A stretch of 40,663 nt of DNA, from contig JAEDDW010000012.1 of NCBI GenBank assembly GCA_016293645.1, positions 1 to 40,663 on the forward strand. Direction: 5' to 3'. Positions 15,240-23,935 of the stretch are shown here, piece after piece (positions within the stretch are counted from its first letter, which is position 1; each line of letters opens with the position of its first letter). A model generated the notes under the pieces. It worked only from the letters and a program-made list of their open reading frames with translations, was not told the origin of the DNA and did not search any database. The stretch comes from Treponema sp. (GTDB lineage Bacteria > Spirochaetota > Spirochaetia > Treponematales > Treponemataceae). The translations under genes were made by a program, and so were the position numbers.

Positions 15240-16232
15240 ATGGCAGTAAGCAAGAAACAGCTTGTATTGGATACATTCGACAGCAAAACAACAGAAAGGG
15301 TTCCTGTTGGATTCTGGTTCCACTTTGCAAAGGATGAGATGGCAGACGGCCTTGCTGATCCAAATGTAATTGAGGCAAACATTAAGGGACATGAAAAACT
15401 CGTCAATTCGTTCAAACCTGACTTTGTAAAGCTCATGAGCGACGGTCTTTTCAACTATCCGAATGAGGCATTGAAGAACCTTAATTCGGCAAAGGATTTT
15501 GCAAACATAAAGCCACTTGATCCAAATCACGAATGGTTCAGGAAAAATGTGGAACTCGTCAAAAAGCAGATTTCACTTTTGCCTGAAGATGTCGCAACTT
15601 TCTACAATCTTTTTGCTCCATCAACAACCATCAAGATCGCCTTTGGGTTCTATGGTGCCGACAAGAAGTTTGCGGATTTCATCAAGGAAGATCCTGATGC
15701 TGTTGCCGCAGGTCTCAATGTGATTGCTGATGACATTGCAAAGGTTGCAAGAAGCGTCATCAGGGAAGGCGGTGCTACAGGCATCTACTTGAGCGCTCAG
15801 TCAATTCAGGACTGGAGGATTGGAGAAGACCTTTACAAGAAGGTTATTGCTCCTGCGGAAAAGAAGATCCTTGAGGCTGCAAATGAAGAAAGCGCATACA
15901 ACATTCTTCATGTCTGCGGATTTGAAGGCAGCCGCAACAAGCTTGAATGGTTCAAGGACTATCCGGCAAAGGCAGTCAACTGGGCCGCAGTTGTCGAGAA
16001 GGTTCCTCTTGCGGAAGGTAAGAAGATTTTTGAAGGCAAGGCAGTTATCGGAGGTTTCGGCAACACTGTAAATGATTTGCTCTACAAGGGAACAAAGGAA
16101 GAAATTCAGGCGGAAGCAAAAAAGCTTATCGCAGAGGCCGGCAGAACTGGTGTGATTCTTGGTGCTGACTGTACCGTTCCAAGAGACATTTCACTTGACC
16201 ACCTTGAATGGGTTCGTGAAGCTGCAGAATAA
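15240..16232 (+). CDS. Uroporphyrinogen decarboxylase/MtaA-superfamily protein, probable methyltransferase
   Basis: The 330-residue cytosolic TIM-barrel protein of the URO-D superfamily keeps ILHVCGFEG and GVILGADCTVPRDI. The HxC...C trio matches the zinc ligands of MtaA/MtbA-type methylcobamide:thiol methyltransferases, not a haem-pathway decarboxylase. The expected role is moving a methyl group to or from a thiolate; the acceptor is unknown. It is first gene of a sulfur-regulon operon ahead of a cystine-type ABC transporter, so a methylated sulfur compound or a thiol is a reasonable candidate substrate. GGAGG lies 8 nt upstream of ATG. Confidence 0.75.
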   Translation: MAVSKKQLVLDTFDSKTTERVPVGFWFHFAKDEMADGLADPNVIEANIKGHEKLVNSFKPDFVKLMSDGLFNYPNEALKNLNSAKDFANIKPLDPNHEWFRKNVELVKKQISLLPEDVATFYNLFAPSTTIKIAFGFYGADKKFADFIKEDPDAVAAGLNVIADDIAKVARSVIREGGATGIYLSAQSIQDWRIGEDLYKKVIAPAEKKILEAANEESAYNILHVCGFEGSRNKLEWFKDYPAKAVNWAAVVEKVPLAEGKKIFEGKAVIGGFGNTVNDLLYKGTKEEIQAEAKKLIAEAGRTGVILGADCTVPRDISLDHLEWVREAAE

Positions 16233-16279
16233 ATTACAGGACGGAGAGAGTAAATAAATTTTTTTTGTGGAGAACAATT

Positions 16280-17119
16280 ATGAAAAAGATAGCTGGAAAT
16301 ATCGTATTTGGTTTGGTTGCAGTAGCAGCATTGGGATTGTTTGCTTCATGCTCAGGAAAGAAATCTTCCGGGGCAAGAAAGATTCAGGTTGCACATACAA
16401 ACTACTATGTGCCTTATGACTTTGTTGATGAAAAGGGAAATTCCGAGGGCTTTGAAGTTGCAGTCCTTAGGGAAATAGATGCACTTCTTCCTCAGTATGA
16501 ATTTATTTTCCACGGTGTTTCTGATGATGAGCTTCTCATCGGCGTTCAGACAGGAAAGTATCAGGTAGGAACAAAGGGTGTATGGAAGACTGAAGAAAGA
16601 AAGACAAAGTACATCTTCCCTGAAAATCCTATCGGTGCAAGCATCATTGGCATCACTTTCAGAAAGGCTGATGAAGATAAAATCAAGGATCTTGAATCCT
16701 TCGCTTCCTTCGGCGGAAAGCTTGTTCCAATCGCACCTCAGAACGCCCAGTACAATGTTGTTGTTGAATACAACAATGCGCATCCGGACAACCAGGTAAA
16801 GCTTCTTCCGTCTGAATCATTCGTCCTTTCCGATGCCTACAGCTGGGTTCTTGAAGGAAGATACGACGGATTCTTTGACATCAAGCTTGCCTATGAGAAC
16901 AACATCAAAAATGAGGATGCACCATACCACAAGTTTGCAAAGGACCTAGCCTATGTTCCTCACAAGGGAATTCCAACATGGCCATTGTTCAACAAGGGTG
17001 AGCAGGAATTTGCTGATGCATATGACGGAGCAATCAAGATTCTTAAGGAAAACGGAAAGCTCAGCGAACTTTCAAACAAGTACTTCGGTGAGGATGTGTT
17101 CACATTTATAACTGACTGA
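16280..17119 (+). CDS. Amino-acid (cystine-type) ABC transporter substrate-binding lipoprotein
   Basis: The 279-residue family 3 binding protein has a lipoprotein signal (MKKIAGNIVFGL...LFASC) with lipobox Cys at residue 24. The mature part has the two-lobe order VAHTNYYVPYDFVDEKG, GFEVAVLREI, TGKYQVGTKGVWKTEERK, with ISSUE-free C-terminal KILKENGKLSELSNKYFGED, typical of cystine/polar amino acid receptors. It is anchored in the membrane on the periplasmic side and feeds the permeases downstream. ATG 16280 is chosen over an upstream TTG (16265) because GGAG at 16269-16272 lies 7 nt before it. The amino-acid specificity is inferred from context only. Confidence 0.88.
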   Translation: MKKIAGNIVFGLVAVAALGLFASCSGKKSSGARKIQVAHTNYYVPYDFVDEKGNSEGFEVAVLREIDALLPQYEFIFHGVSDDELLIGVQTGKYQVGTKGVWKTEERKTKYIFPENPIGASIIGITFRKADEDKIKDLESFASFGGKLVPIAPQNAQYNVVVEYNNAHPDNQVKLLPSESFVLSDAYSWVLEGRYDGFFDIKLAYENNIKNEDAPYHKFAKDLAYVPHKGIPTWPLFNKGEQEFADAYDGAIKILKENGKLSELSNKYFGEDVFTFITD

Positions 17120-17122
17120 TTT

Positions 17123-17174
17123 GAAACACATTGAATGGAAGATTTTCATACAACTATTTTGACCTGTGTGTTTC
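17123..17174 (+). other. Stem-loop between binding-protein and permease genes
   Basis: GAAACACA (17123-17130) pairs with TGTGTTTC (17167-17174). The loop is 36 nt. There is no T-run, so it may be an RNA-processing or stabilising hairpin that raises binding-protein mRNA over permease mRNA, a common layout in ABC operons. Confidence 0.4.
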
Positions 17175-17207
17175 TGTAGATGAGTTTATAAAAAAGGATT
17201 CGATGAA

Positions 17208-17909
17208 ATGGAAAGCAGAATTTTTTATCCATCTTATATTCTAACGGCATTCAAAAAACTTCTACCGTTTTTGGGAATGACCTTCGGCATTGTACTCGGA
17301 ACCATTGTGATCGCATTGCTTCTTTCCATCCTCATCGTGAAGGGAAGGCTCAGCAAAAACAAGGTTGCAGTAAAGATTGCCTCAGGCTATGTGGGAGCCT
17401 TGCGCTGTACACCTTCAATCGTACTGCTTTTTATCGTGTTCTACGGACTTCCAAGACTTTTCCTTGCATTTGGAATCGACCTGAACTTCTGGCCAAAGGC
17501 ATTTTTTGTAATCGTTGCACTTTCACTTTTGTATGCCGCATCACTGAGTGAAGTTATTCGTTCCGCCTATCTTGCAGTGGGCAAAGGACAGTATGAAGCG
17601 GCAGTTAGCGTAGGGCTGACTGAATTCCAGGCAATCAGGAGAATCGTTTTTCCACAGGCCTTCGTAGTTGCCCTTCCTAATCTTGGAAACAGCCTTGTGT
17701 CGCTTCTTAAGGAAGGGTCACTTGCATATACAATCGGACTTATAGATGTCATGGGGGCCGGAAACCTTTTGATTTCAAGAAACATGGGAGCCTATGCCAT
17801 TGAAACATATGTTGCCCTTGCGCTGATCTATTGGATCGCCACGATAATTCTTGAAAACCTTTTCAAATTCCTTGAGAAGAAATTTTCAGTTGGGAGGAAA
17901 GTAAAATGA
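17208..17909 (+). CDS. Amino-acid ABC transporter permease (first of pair)
   Basis: This 233-residue inner-membrane protein of the His/Glu/Gln/cystine permease family has about five helices. GYVGALRCTPSIVLLFIVFYG matches the conserved family opening (RGTP-type), and EAAVSVGLTEFQAIRRIVFPQA is the EAA loop that contacts the ATPase. The stop overlaps the next permease (ATGA 17906-17909), suggesting a heterodimeric channel. Confidence 0.92.
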   Translation: MESRIFYPSYILTAFKKLLPFLGMTFGIVLGTIVIALLLSILIVKGRLSKNKVAVKIASGYVGALRCTPSIVLLFIVFYGLPRLFLAFGIDLNFWPKAFFVIVALSLLYAASLSEVIRSAYLAVGKGQYEAAVSVGLTEFQAIRRIVFPQAFVVALPNLGNSLVSLLKEGSLAYTIGLIDVMGAGNLLISRNMGAYAIETYVALALIYWIATIILENLFKFLEKKFSVGRKVK

Positions 17910-18634
17910 TAGACTTTCATTTCCTGATAAAGACATTCTGGCTGTCCATAAGGGCAATACCGGTTACTCTGGGAATCACTGTCGTTTCACTTCTTCTTGC
18001 GGTGGTTCCGGCTTTGATAATTGCTTTGGTAAGAATCAAAAAAATAAAGGTGCTTTCACAGCTTGGTTCAGTCTATGTTTCCTTCATAAGGGGAACGCCT
18101 GTGGTCCTTCAGATTCTTGTGATCTACAGTCTGATTCCAAGCCTGCTGAATGTGGTGATCCAGAAGACGGGAAGCAGCTTCAATGTTTTTGAGCTTAATC
18201 CCATCATCTATGCCTTCATTGTGTTTGCTTTGAATTCCACTGCAACTTTGTCGGAGGTTTTCCGCTCGGCTCTCAAGACGGTTCACAAGGGACAGATGGA
18301 AGCGGCATTGAGCATCGGCCTTACAAAATTCCAGGCATTCAGAAGAATTTTATTTCCGCAGGCATTTATTTCCGCCTTGCCAAACATCTGCAACCTGACT
18401 GTAGGACTCATAAAGAATACTTCACTTGCTTTCATGATGACGGTCAAGGATATTACGGCAGTCGCAAAAATCGAGGCGGCATACGGATACAACTACATCG
18501 AGGCATATCTTGATATCTTCGTGGTTTATCTCATTGTCTGCTCTGTGGTTCAGGTTCTGTTCAAGTTCACTGAGAAAAAATTTGAGTTCAAGGGAACAAA
18601 GAAAACAAGAGCTTCAAAAACAGAAGCGGTTTAA
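17906..18634 (+). CDS. Amino-acid ABC transporter permease (second of pair)
   Basis: The 242-residue partner permease carries SVYVSFIRGTPVVLQILVIYS (the RGTP motif) and EAALSIGLTKFQAFRRILFP (EAA loop). The C-terminal tail is basic (KFEFKGTKKTRASK). It is translationally coupled to the upstream permease. Two different permeases plus one ATPase is the TcyKLMN/GlnPQ-like arrangement. Confidence 0.92.
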   Translation: MIDFHFLIKTFWLSIRAIPVTLGITVVSLLLAVVPALIIALVRIKKIKVLSQLGSVYVSFIRGTPVVLQILVIYSLIPSLLNVVIQKTGSSFNVFELNPIIYAFIVFALNSTATLSEVFRSALKTVHKGQMEAALSIGLTKFQAFRRILFPQAFISALPNICNLTVGLIKNTSLAFMMTVKDITAVAKIEAAYGYNYIEAYLDIFVVYLIVCSVVQVLFKFTEKKFEFKGTKKTRASKTEAV

Positions 18635-18649
18635 CGGGGGAAAAGAAAA

Positions 18650-19402
18650 ATGCTTAAGATAACCGGGATAAAAAAATCATTCGGAAAGACTGAAGTGCTT
18701 AAGGGCGTTGATATTACTGTGAATAAAGGCGATGTTGTTGCAGTTCTTGGACCATCGGGAAGCGGGAAGACAACAATGCTCCGCTGCATAAATTTTCTTG
18801 AGACCGCTGATTCCGGCGAACTTGAATTTGATGAGATCAAGACTTCGTTGGATTCCGCATCGAAGAAAACCATCAATGACATAAGAAAAAAGACTGCCTT
18901 TGTTTTCCAGAACTACAATCTGTTCGACAACAAGACGGCTCTGGAAAATGTAATGGAAGGTCTTGTAATTGCAAGAAAGGTTCCGGTCAAGGAAGCGGAA
19001 GAAATTGCAAAGAAGGCTCTTGATAAGGTTGGATTAAGCCACAGGTACGACTACTATCCTGCAAGTCTTTCCGGCGGACAGCAGCAGCGCGTTGGAATTG
19101 CCCGTGCCATTGCTGTAAATCCTGACGTAATTCTTTTTGACGAACCTACAAGCGCACTGGATCCGGAACTCATCAACGAAGTTCTTTCTGTAATGAGGAA
19201 ACTTGCAAAAGAAGGAACAACAATGATCGTCGTTACCCATGAAATGAGTTTTGCCCAGGATGTCGCAAATCACGTCATCTTCATGGACAAGGGCGTAATC
19301 GTTGAGGAAGGCAATCCAAGGGATTTCTTTTCTCATCCAAAGGAAGACCGTACAAAGCAGTTCCTCAAGCGTGTGCTTCCTGTTGATGATTATGTGATCT
19401 GA
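18650..19402 (+). CDS. Amino-acid ABC transporter ATP-binding protein
   Basis: The 250-residue ATPase of the polar-amino-acid group (GlnQ/TcyN-like) has Walker A GPSGSGKTT, Q-loop FVFQNYNLFDNKTALENV, signature LSGGQQQRVGIARA, Walker B VILFDEPTSALDPE, and the switch His in VTHEMSF. It lies 15 bp after the second permease. It powers uptake of the substrate delivered by the lipoprotein at 16280. Confidence 0.94.
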   Translation: MLKITGIKKSFGKTEVLKGVDITVNKGDVVAVLGPSGSGKTTMLRCINFLETADSGELEFDEIKTSLDSASKKTINDIRKKTAFVFQNYNLFDNKTALENVMEGLVIARKVPVKEAEEIAKKALDKVGLSHRYDYYPASLSGGQQQRVGIARAIAVNPDVILFDEPTSALDPELINEVLSVMRKLAKEGTTMIVVTHEMSFAQDVANHVIFMDKGVIVEEGNPRDFFSHPKEDRTKQFLKRVLPVDDYVI

Positions 19403-19422
19403 TCTGCTGCCTGGAGGTTTCT

Positions 19423-20205
19423 ATGGATTTGGGATTCAAAGGTAAAGTTGCAGTTGTTGCAGGCGCAAGCAAAGGAATCGGTTATGCCGTTGCAAAGGAA
19501 TTTCTTAAGGAAGGTGCCACGGTTGTAATTTCCGCAAGAAATGAGGAAGGAGTAAAAAAAGCAGTTGAAGAACTTTCAGAGTTTGGCAAGATTTTTGGAT
19601 ATGCCCTTGATGGAAATTCTCAGGAGAACATGAACATACTTGCGGAAAAGGCAGCATCCATTACAGGTTCAATAGATGCCTGGGTAAACAATATCGGAAC
19701 AAACAAAAAGCGCAGTGGAAAATTCTATACCGAAGATGAACTCGATCATATAATTTCCACCTGCTTCAAGTCATGCGTCTATGGCTGTCAGGCAGTTTTC
19801 CCATACATGAAGGAAAATGGTGGAGCCATAGTCAACATTTCTTCCCTTGCATCCCATGCGGCAACTGCAATCCGTTCAAACATATATGCCTCAATGAAGG
19901 CTGCGGTCAACGGATATACAAGAACTGTTGCAAGCGAGTATGCTCCATACAACATTCGCGTCAATGCGGTTCTTCCGGGGTATACGGAAACTCCTCTGCT
20001 CATGGGCGGTTTTACGGAAGGACAGTTAAAGGAGCTGCTCAGAAACAATATTCTTGGGCGCCTTGCACAGCCTGAAGAAATCGCAAAACCTGTCGTATTC
20101 CTTTCAAGCCCAGGGGCAAGCTACATTACAGCGTCGGAAATCGAGGTTACTGGAGGCCATGTAAAGGTCCTCAATGCCTGGGAATCCTTCCTGCAAAATA
20201 ATTGA
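19423..20205 (+). CDS. Short-chain dehydrogenase/reductase
   Basis: The 260-residue classical SDR has the NAD(P)-binding GASKGIGYAVA, NNIG in place of NNAG, the catalytic Ser in NISSLASH, and YASMK (Tyr-x-x-x-Lys). The C-terminal ITASEIEVTGGH is the usual closing motif. The Arg at NEEGVKK-preceding SARNEEG suggests NADP(H) preference, a weak inference. It is the last gene of the uroD-like/ABC operon, so it probably modifies the imported compound or a product of the methyltransferase. The substrate is unknown. Confidence 0.88.
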   Translation: MDLGFKGKVAVVAGASKGIGYAVAKEFLKEGATVVISARNEEGVKKAVEELSEFGKIFGYALDGNSQENMNILAEKAASITGSIDAWVNNIGTNKKRSGKFYTEDELDHIISTCFKSCVYGCQAVFPYMKENGGAIVNISSLASHAATAIRSNIYASMKAAVNGYTRTVASEYAPYNIRVNAVLPGYTETPLLMGGFTEGQLKELLRNNILGRLAQPEEIAKPVVFLSSPGASYITASEIEVTGGHVKVLNAWESFLQNN

Positions 20206-20210
20206 AAATA

Positions 20211-20243
20211 CCTATTGACTATATAGGTGAATAAGCGTATTAT
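20211..20243 (+). promoter_or_regulatory. metN promoter with -35 embedded in operator
   Basis: The operator CCTATTGACTATATAGG (20211-20227) contains TTGACT (20215-20220). TATTAT (20238-20243) follows at 17 bp. The start is expected near 20250. It begins 5 bp after the SDR stop. Confidence 0.78.
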
Positions 20244-20256
20244 CCAGTTATCTAAA

Positions 20257-20273
20257 CCTACTGACATAGTAGG
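20257..20273 (+). promoter_or_regulatory. Downstream operator of metN
   Basis: CCTACTGACATAGTAGG lies at about +8 to +24 and is 46 bp from the upstream site. Its last bases AGG also form the start of the AGGA that precedes ATG 20288, so the operator DNA encodes part of the leader near the ribosome-binding site. Confidence 0.75.
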
Positions 20274-20287
20274 AATTGAAATTGGAT

Positions 20288-21340
20288 ATGCGTATGGAAA
20301 ACATAATTGAATTGAAGAACATCTACAAAACGTTCCAGCAAAACGGAAAAACCTTTAATGCCGTAGAGGATGCGACCGTCTCCATCAGAAAAGGTGAAAT
20401 CTACGGAATCATCGGTTTTTCTGGCGCTGGAAAATCTACACTGGTCAGAACCATAAATCTGCTGGGACGTCCTACAGCCGGAACGGTTGCTGTAAAGGGA
20501 AAAGACTTCCTTGCCCTTTCTGCAAAGGAGCTTAGGGAAGAGCGCAAGAAGATTGGAATGATCTTTCAGCACTTTAACCTTATGCCAAGCCGTACAGTCT
20601 TTGACAATGTTGCTTTCCCATTGAAAGGTTCGGGATTTTCAAAAGCACAGATTTCAGAAAAAGTCCACGAACTTCTTGATCTTGTTGAAATTGGCGACAA
20701 GGAAAAAAATTATCCATCTCAGCTCAGCGGCGGTCAGAAGCAGCGTGTTGCCATTGCCCGTGCCCTTGCAAATGATCCGGACATCCTTTTGTGTGACGAA
20801 GCAACTTCCGCTCTTGATCCTACGACAACAAAGTCAATTCTTTCTCTCTTGAAAAAACTCAACAAGCAGCTTGGACTTACCATCGTCATAATTACCCATC
20901 AGATGGAAGTCATAAAATCAATTTGTGATCATGTTGCTGTAATGGAGCATGGCAAAATTGTTGAGCAGGGTGAAGTTTTCAGCATCTTTGCAAATCCTCA
21001 GAATGAAGTTACAAGGCGGTTCATCAGGTCAACTTCAAGCCTTACAAAAATCGAAGATCTGATAAAGGAAGACAGTCCTGTGGTTCATCTGGAAAAAGAT
21101 GAAAGACTGGTGCGTTTTACCTACATTCAGAAAAATGTCAGCGAGCCTTTGATTTCCGCAACTTCAAGAATTTACGACATAACCATGAACATCATCTTTG
21201 CGGAAATTGAAATCGTTCAGGGTGCTCCTATAGGCGGAACCGTTGCAATCATAAGCGGTCAGCCGGAAGCAATTGACCGTGCCCTGGAACACATCAGGGG
21301 AGAAAACGTTGGAGTTGAAGTTTTAAAGGAGGCAGAGTAG
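20288..21340 (+). CDS. metN: Methionine ABC transporter ATP-binding protein
   Basis: The 350-residue MetN has Walker A GFSGAGKST, FQHFNLMPSRTVFDNV (Q-loop), LSGGQKQRVAIARA (signature), ILLCDEATSALDP (Walker B) and ITHQMEV. Residues about 280-350 form the C-terminal NIL domain that binds methionine for trans-inhibition (SATSRIYDITMNIIFAEIEI, GGTVAIISG). The start may be 20288 or 20294; neither has a perfectly spaced ribosome site. The stop abuts the metI ATG directly. The operator-controlled promoter implies control by sulfur amino-acid status on top of trans-inhibition. Confidence 0.94.
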   Translation: MRMENIIELKNIYKTFQQNGKTFNAVEDATVSIRKGEIYGIIGFSGAGKSTLVRTINLLGRPTAGTVAVKGKDFLALSAKELREERKKIGMIFQHFNLMPSRTVFDNVAFPLKGSGFSKAQISEKVHELLDLVEIGDKEKNYPSQLSGGQKQRVAIARALANDPDILLCDEATSALDPTTTKSILSLLKKLNKQLGLTIVIITHQMEVIKSICDHVAVMEHGKIVEQGEVFSIFANPQNEVTRRFIRSTSSLTKIEDLIKEDSPVVHLEKDERLVRFTYIQKNVSEPLISATSRIYDITMNIIFAEIEIVQGAPIGGTVAIISGQPEAIDRALEHIRGENVGVEVLKEAE

Positions 21341-22021
21341 ATGTTGGAAATCATACAGAAAATCATACCTAATGTAGCGTCCCATCCGGAAAGGTTTTTT
21401 AACGGCCTTCTGGAAACTTTTGTAATGACCTTGTGGTCCGGTGCCATAAGTTTTGCAATTGGAATTGTTTTTGGAATCACCCTTACTGTAACAAAAAAAG
21501 ACGGAGTTCTTGAAAACAAAGTTGTCTTTCAGTTTTTGGACAAGGCGATAAACCTGTTCCGTTCCGTGCCATTCATCATTCTGCTTACAGGTGTAATGCC
21601 ATTGAGCCGTTTGATCATGGGAACTGCCATCGGGGTCAAGGGGGCCATTGTTCCTCTGGTGTTTGGAACTGTTCCTTTTTTCAGTCGCCAGATAGAAGCT
21701 GCCCTTGCAGAAGTGGACGGTGGACTTGTGGAAGCGGCGTTGAGCATGGGCCTTTCTCCGGTGGATATCATCTTCAGGGTGTATCTTAAGGAAAGTGTTG
21801 GCCCGATCGTCAGGGGCACCATGATTACAACTGTGAGCCTTGTTGGTCTTACGGCCATGGCAGGTGCTGTCGGTGCGGGTGGTCTTGGAAACTATGCCAT
21901 CATGTACGGTCACGACAGGAACCAGCTTGATGTCACATGGGTGACAATTGTAGTACTTGTAATTTGTGTGAACCTCATTCAGTGGGGCGGAAATAAGATT
22001 GTAAAAGGAGCAAAAAAATGA
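21341..22021 (+). CDS. metI: Methionine ABC transporter permease
   Basis: This 226-residue inner-membrane protein has five predicted helices. NLFRSVPFIILLTGVMPLSR and EAALSMGLSPVDIIFRVYL (EAA loop) followed by GGLGNYAIMYGHDR are MetI hallmarks. It starts on the base after the metN stop and its own stop overlaps the next gene (ATGA), so metN-metI-dehydrogenase are one tightly coupled unit. Its receptor MetQ is encoded 2.1 kb downstream from a separate promoter of the same class. Confidence 0.94.
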   Translation: MLEIIQKIIPNVASHPERFFNGLLETFVMTLWSGAISFAIGIVFGITLTVTKKDGVLENKVVFQFLDKAINLFRSVPFIILLTGVMPLSRLIMGTAIGVKGAIVPLVFGTVPFFSRQIEAALAEVDGGLVEAALSMGLSPVDIIFRVYLKESVGPIVRGTMITTVSLVGLTAMAGAVGAGGLGNYAIMYGHDRNQLDVTWVTIVVLVICVNLIQWGGNKIVKGAKK

Positions 22022-22980
22022 GTTTGAACAGAAGAAAAATCGGAATCATCGGTGCAGGTCACGTTGGAAGTCATGCAGGATATGCCTTGATTAGCCAGGG
22101 TCTTGTAGAAGAAATTGTTTATATTGATGTGGATCAGAAGAAGGCTGAGGCACAGGCCCTTGACCTCTATGATTCGTCAACTTACCTTACAAAGCATGTC
22201 AATGTATACGCTGGAAACTACGGTGACATAAAGGATGCGGACATTCTCATCATTGCCGCAGGTCCTCTTCCTGATATGGCTGCAGGCCAGACTGACAGGC
22301 AGCAGACCCTTGGTGCCACTGTGGCAATCCTAAAGGATATTATTCCGCAGATAAAGGCAAGCGGATTCAACGGCATCATCGTAAACATTTCAAATCCTGC
22401 CGATGTTGTTACCCACTACCTGCAGGAAAAACTTGGTTGGGATCCTCAGCGCATTTTTTCAACTTCAACGACTCTGGACAGCGCAAGACTCCGCCGTGCT
22501 ATCAGCGAAGCAACAGGATATGATCAGAAATCAATCGTTGCCTATGCCCTCGGTGAGCACGGAGAAAGTCAGATGGTTCCGTGGAGCACAGTGTCTGTTG
22601 CGGGAAAATCACTCCTCAAACTGATGAAGGATCAGAGTGAAAGGTTTGGAAATCTTGACCTTGAAGGAATTGCTGCCAAAGGAAAAGTCGCAGGCTGGAT
22701 AATTCTTGGCGGAAAGGGCAGCACTGAATTCGGAATCGGCGCAAGCATTGCCCAGGTGGTTCAGGCTCTCTATGGCGATGAGGACCGCATTCTTCCGGTT
22801 TCAACTTTGCTTGATGGCCAGTACGGACAGAAAGATGTCTATGCTTCCGTTCCATGCCGTCTTAACAATAAGGGAATAGCAGAAGTTATTGAGCTTGATT
22901 TAACAGAAGAAGAACTGAAGAAATTTGCCGCCAGCTGTGAGACAATGACTGCAAACTACAAAAAAGCATTGAGCCTGTAG
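22018..22980 (+). CDS. L-2-hydroxyacid dehydrogenase, HicDH/LDH-like
   Basis: The 320-residue NAD-dependent enzyme of the LDH/MDH superfamily has the Rossmann motif IIGAGHVGSHAGYAL, Asp-Arg pair in TLDSARLRRA, and catalytic His in LGEHGESQMVPWS. The substrate-specificity loop (AAGPLPDMAAGQTDRQQ) is longer than in lactate dehydrogenase and has TDR in place of the TRL arrangement. It most resembles L-2-hydroxyisocaproate dehydrogenase of lactobacilli, from memory. It would interconvert a bulky 2-oxo acid and 2-hydroxy acid. Being coupled to metI suggests 4-methylthio-2-oxobutyrate / its hydroxy analogue as a candidate, which is inference. Confidence 0.85.
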   Translation: MSLNRRKIGIIGAGHVGSHAGYALISQGLVEEIVYIDVDQKKAEAQALDLYDSSTYLTKHVNVYAGNYGDIKDADILIIAAGPLPDMAAGQTDRQQTLGATVAILKDIIPQIKASGFNGIIVNISNPADVVTHYLQEKLGWDPQRIFSTSTTLDSARLRRAISEATGYDQKSIVAYALGEHGESQMVPWSTVSVAGKSLLKLMKDQSERFGNLDLEGIAAKGKVAGWIILGGKGSTEFGIGASIAQVVQALYGDEDRILPVSTLLDGQYGQKDVYASVPCRLNNKGIAEVIELDLTEEELKKFAASCETMTANYKKALSL

Positions 22981-22997
22981 ATAAAAAAGGAGGAAGC

Positions 22998-23837
22998 ATG
23001 TCTTCGTTGAAATTAAGATATCTTTTCAAAGATCCGCACAGTTTGAAGAAAGGCATTCTTCCTGATTATACGAGCCTTGATTTTGTAAGCAACGGAAGCC
23101 ACATTTACGGAGAGATCATGTGGCCGTCTCAGGATTTTCCAAAGCCCCATCCATGTGTGATCATGCTTCACGGTTATCCGGGATCTGCACGCAACGATGA
23201 CATTTCCCATGCCCTTTGCCGTGCAGGTTGTGTCGTTCTTGTTCCACATAACCGCGGTGCCTGGGGAAGCCAGGGAAAATATCTTGTTACCCATTGTGTG
23301 GAGGATGCCTGTAATCTTGCGGAATATGCCCATTCAAAGGAGTTCACGGAAAAGTATAATGTTGACCCAGACAGCATTTTTCTTTTGGGACACAGCATGG
23401 GAGGAAATTCTGCCTTGAACGCTGGAAAGAAACTGTCATGGCTCCGTGGAATCATCATGCTTGCTCCATACGACCCGACCTGTCTTTTGCCGGAAGGAAA
23501 GGAAGCCTATCTTGAAGCTCTGTTAAACGAAGGCAAGATTTTGAATTCAGACGGAACGGATGCCATCTATGAAGACATACTTTCCAATCAGGATGATCTG
23601 CGTTTTGAAAATGCCTTTGACGGCATAAAGGATAAAAACATTCTGATTTTTGCCGCAAAGTATGATTCAGTTTCCATCAACGACAGGATGATAGGTCCCT
23701 TGTGGAACAGGTTGAAAGCCCATGAGACAAAGGCAGTCCAGAAGCTTGTGGAATATCCTACGGAACACGGATTGCTTGGCCGCAGGATTTCTGTGATCAG
23801 GGACATCGGCCGGTTTATAAAAAAATCACAGAAATAA
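22998..23837 (+). CDS. Alpha/beta hydrolase (S9/DLH-like)
   Basis: The 279-residue cytosolic hydrolase contains MLHGYPGSARN (oxyanion region), LGHSMGGNSAL with the nucleophile Ser, FAAKYDSVS as the likely Asp, and TEHGLLG with the catalytic His. AGGAGG lies 5 nt upstream of ATG. It is the last gene in the metNI operon, 17 bp after the dehydrogenase. The substrate may be an ester or peptide of the imported sulfur compound; nothing in the sequence decides this. Confidence 0.83.
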   Translation: MSSLKLRYLFKDPHSLKKGILPDYTSLDFVSNGSHIYGEIMWPSQDFPKPHPCVIMLHGYPGSARNDDISHALCRAGCVVLVPHNRGAWGSQGKYLVTHCVEDACNLAEYAHSKEFTEKYNVDPDSIFLLGHSMGGNSALNAGKKLSWLRGIIMLAPYDPTCLLPEGKEAYLEALLNEGKILNSDGTDAIYEDILSNQDDLRFENAFDGIKDKNILIFAAKYDSVSINDRMIGPLWNRLKAHETKAVQKLVEYPTEHGLLGRRISVIRDIGRFIKKSQK

Positions 23838-23845
23838 TTTATAAA

Positions 23846-23878
23846 CCTATTGACTAAATAGGAGATAAAAAGTATAAC
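23846..23878 (+). promoter_or_regulatory. metQ promoter with -35 embedded in operator
   Basis: The operator CCTATTGACTAAATAGG (23846-23862) contains TTGACT (23850-23855). TATAAC (23873-23878) follows at 17 bp. The start is expected near 23885, giving a leader of about 270 nt before metQ. Confidence 0.78.
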
Positions 23879-23894
23879 TGACTTAGTTTTAATT

Positions 23895-23911
23895 CCTATT
23901 GTTTTGCTAGG
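23895..23911 (+). promoter_or_regulatory. Downstream operator of metQ
   Basis: CCTATTGTTTTGCTAGG lies at about +11 to +27 and is 49 bp from the upstream site. Confidence 0.72.
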
Positions 23912-23935
23912 TAATACCTGAAGGAGGTGCATGAA

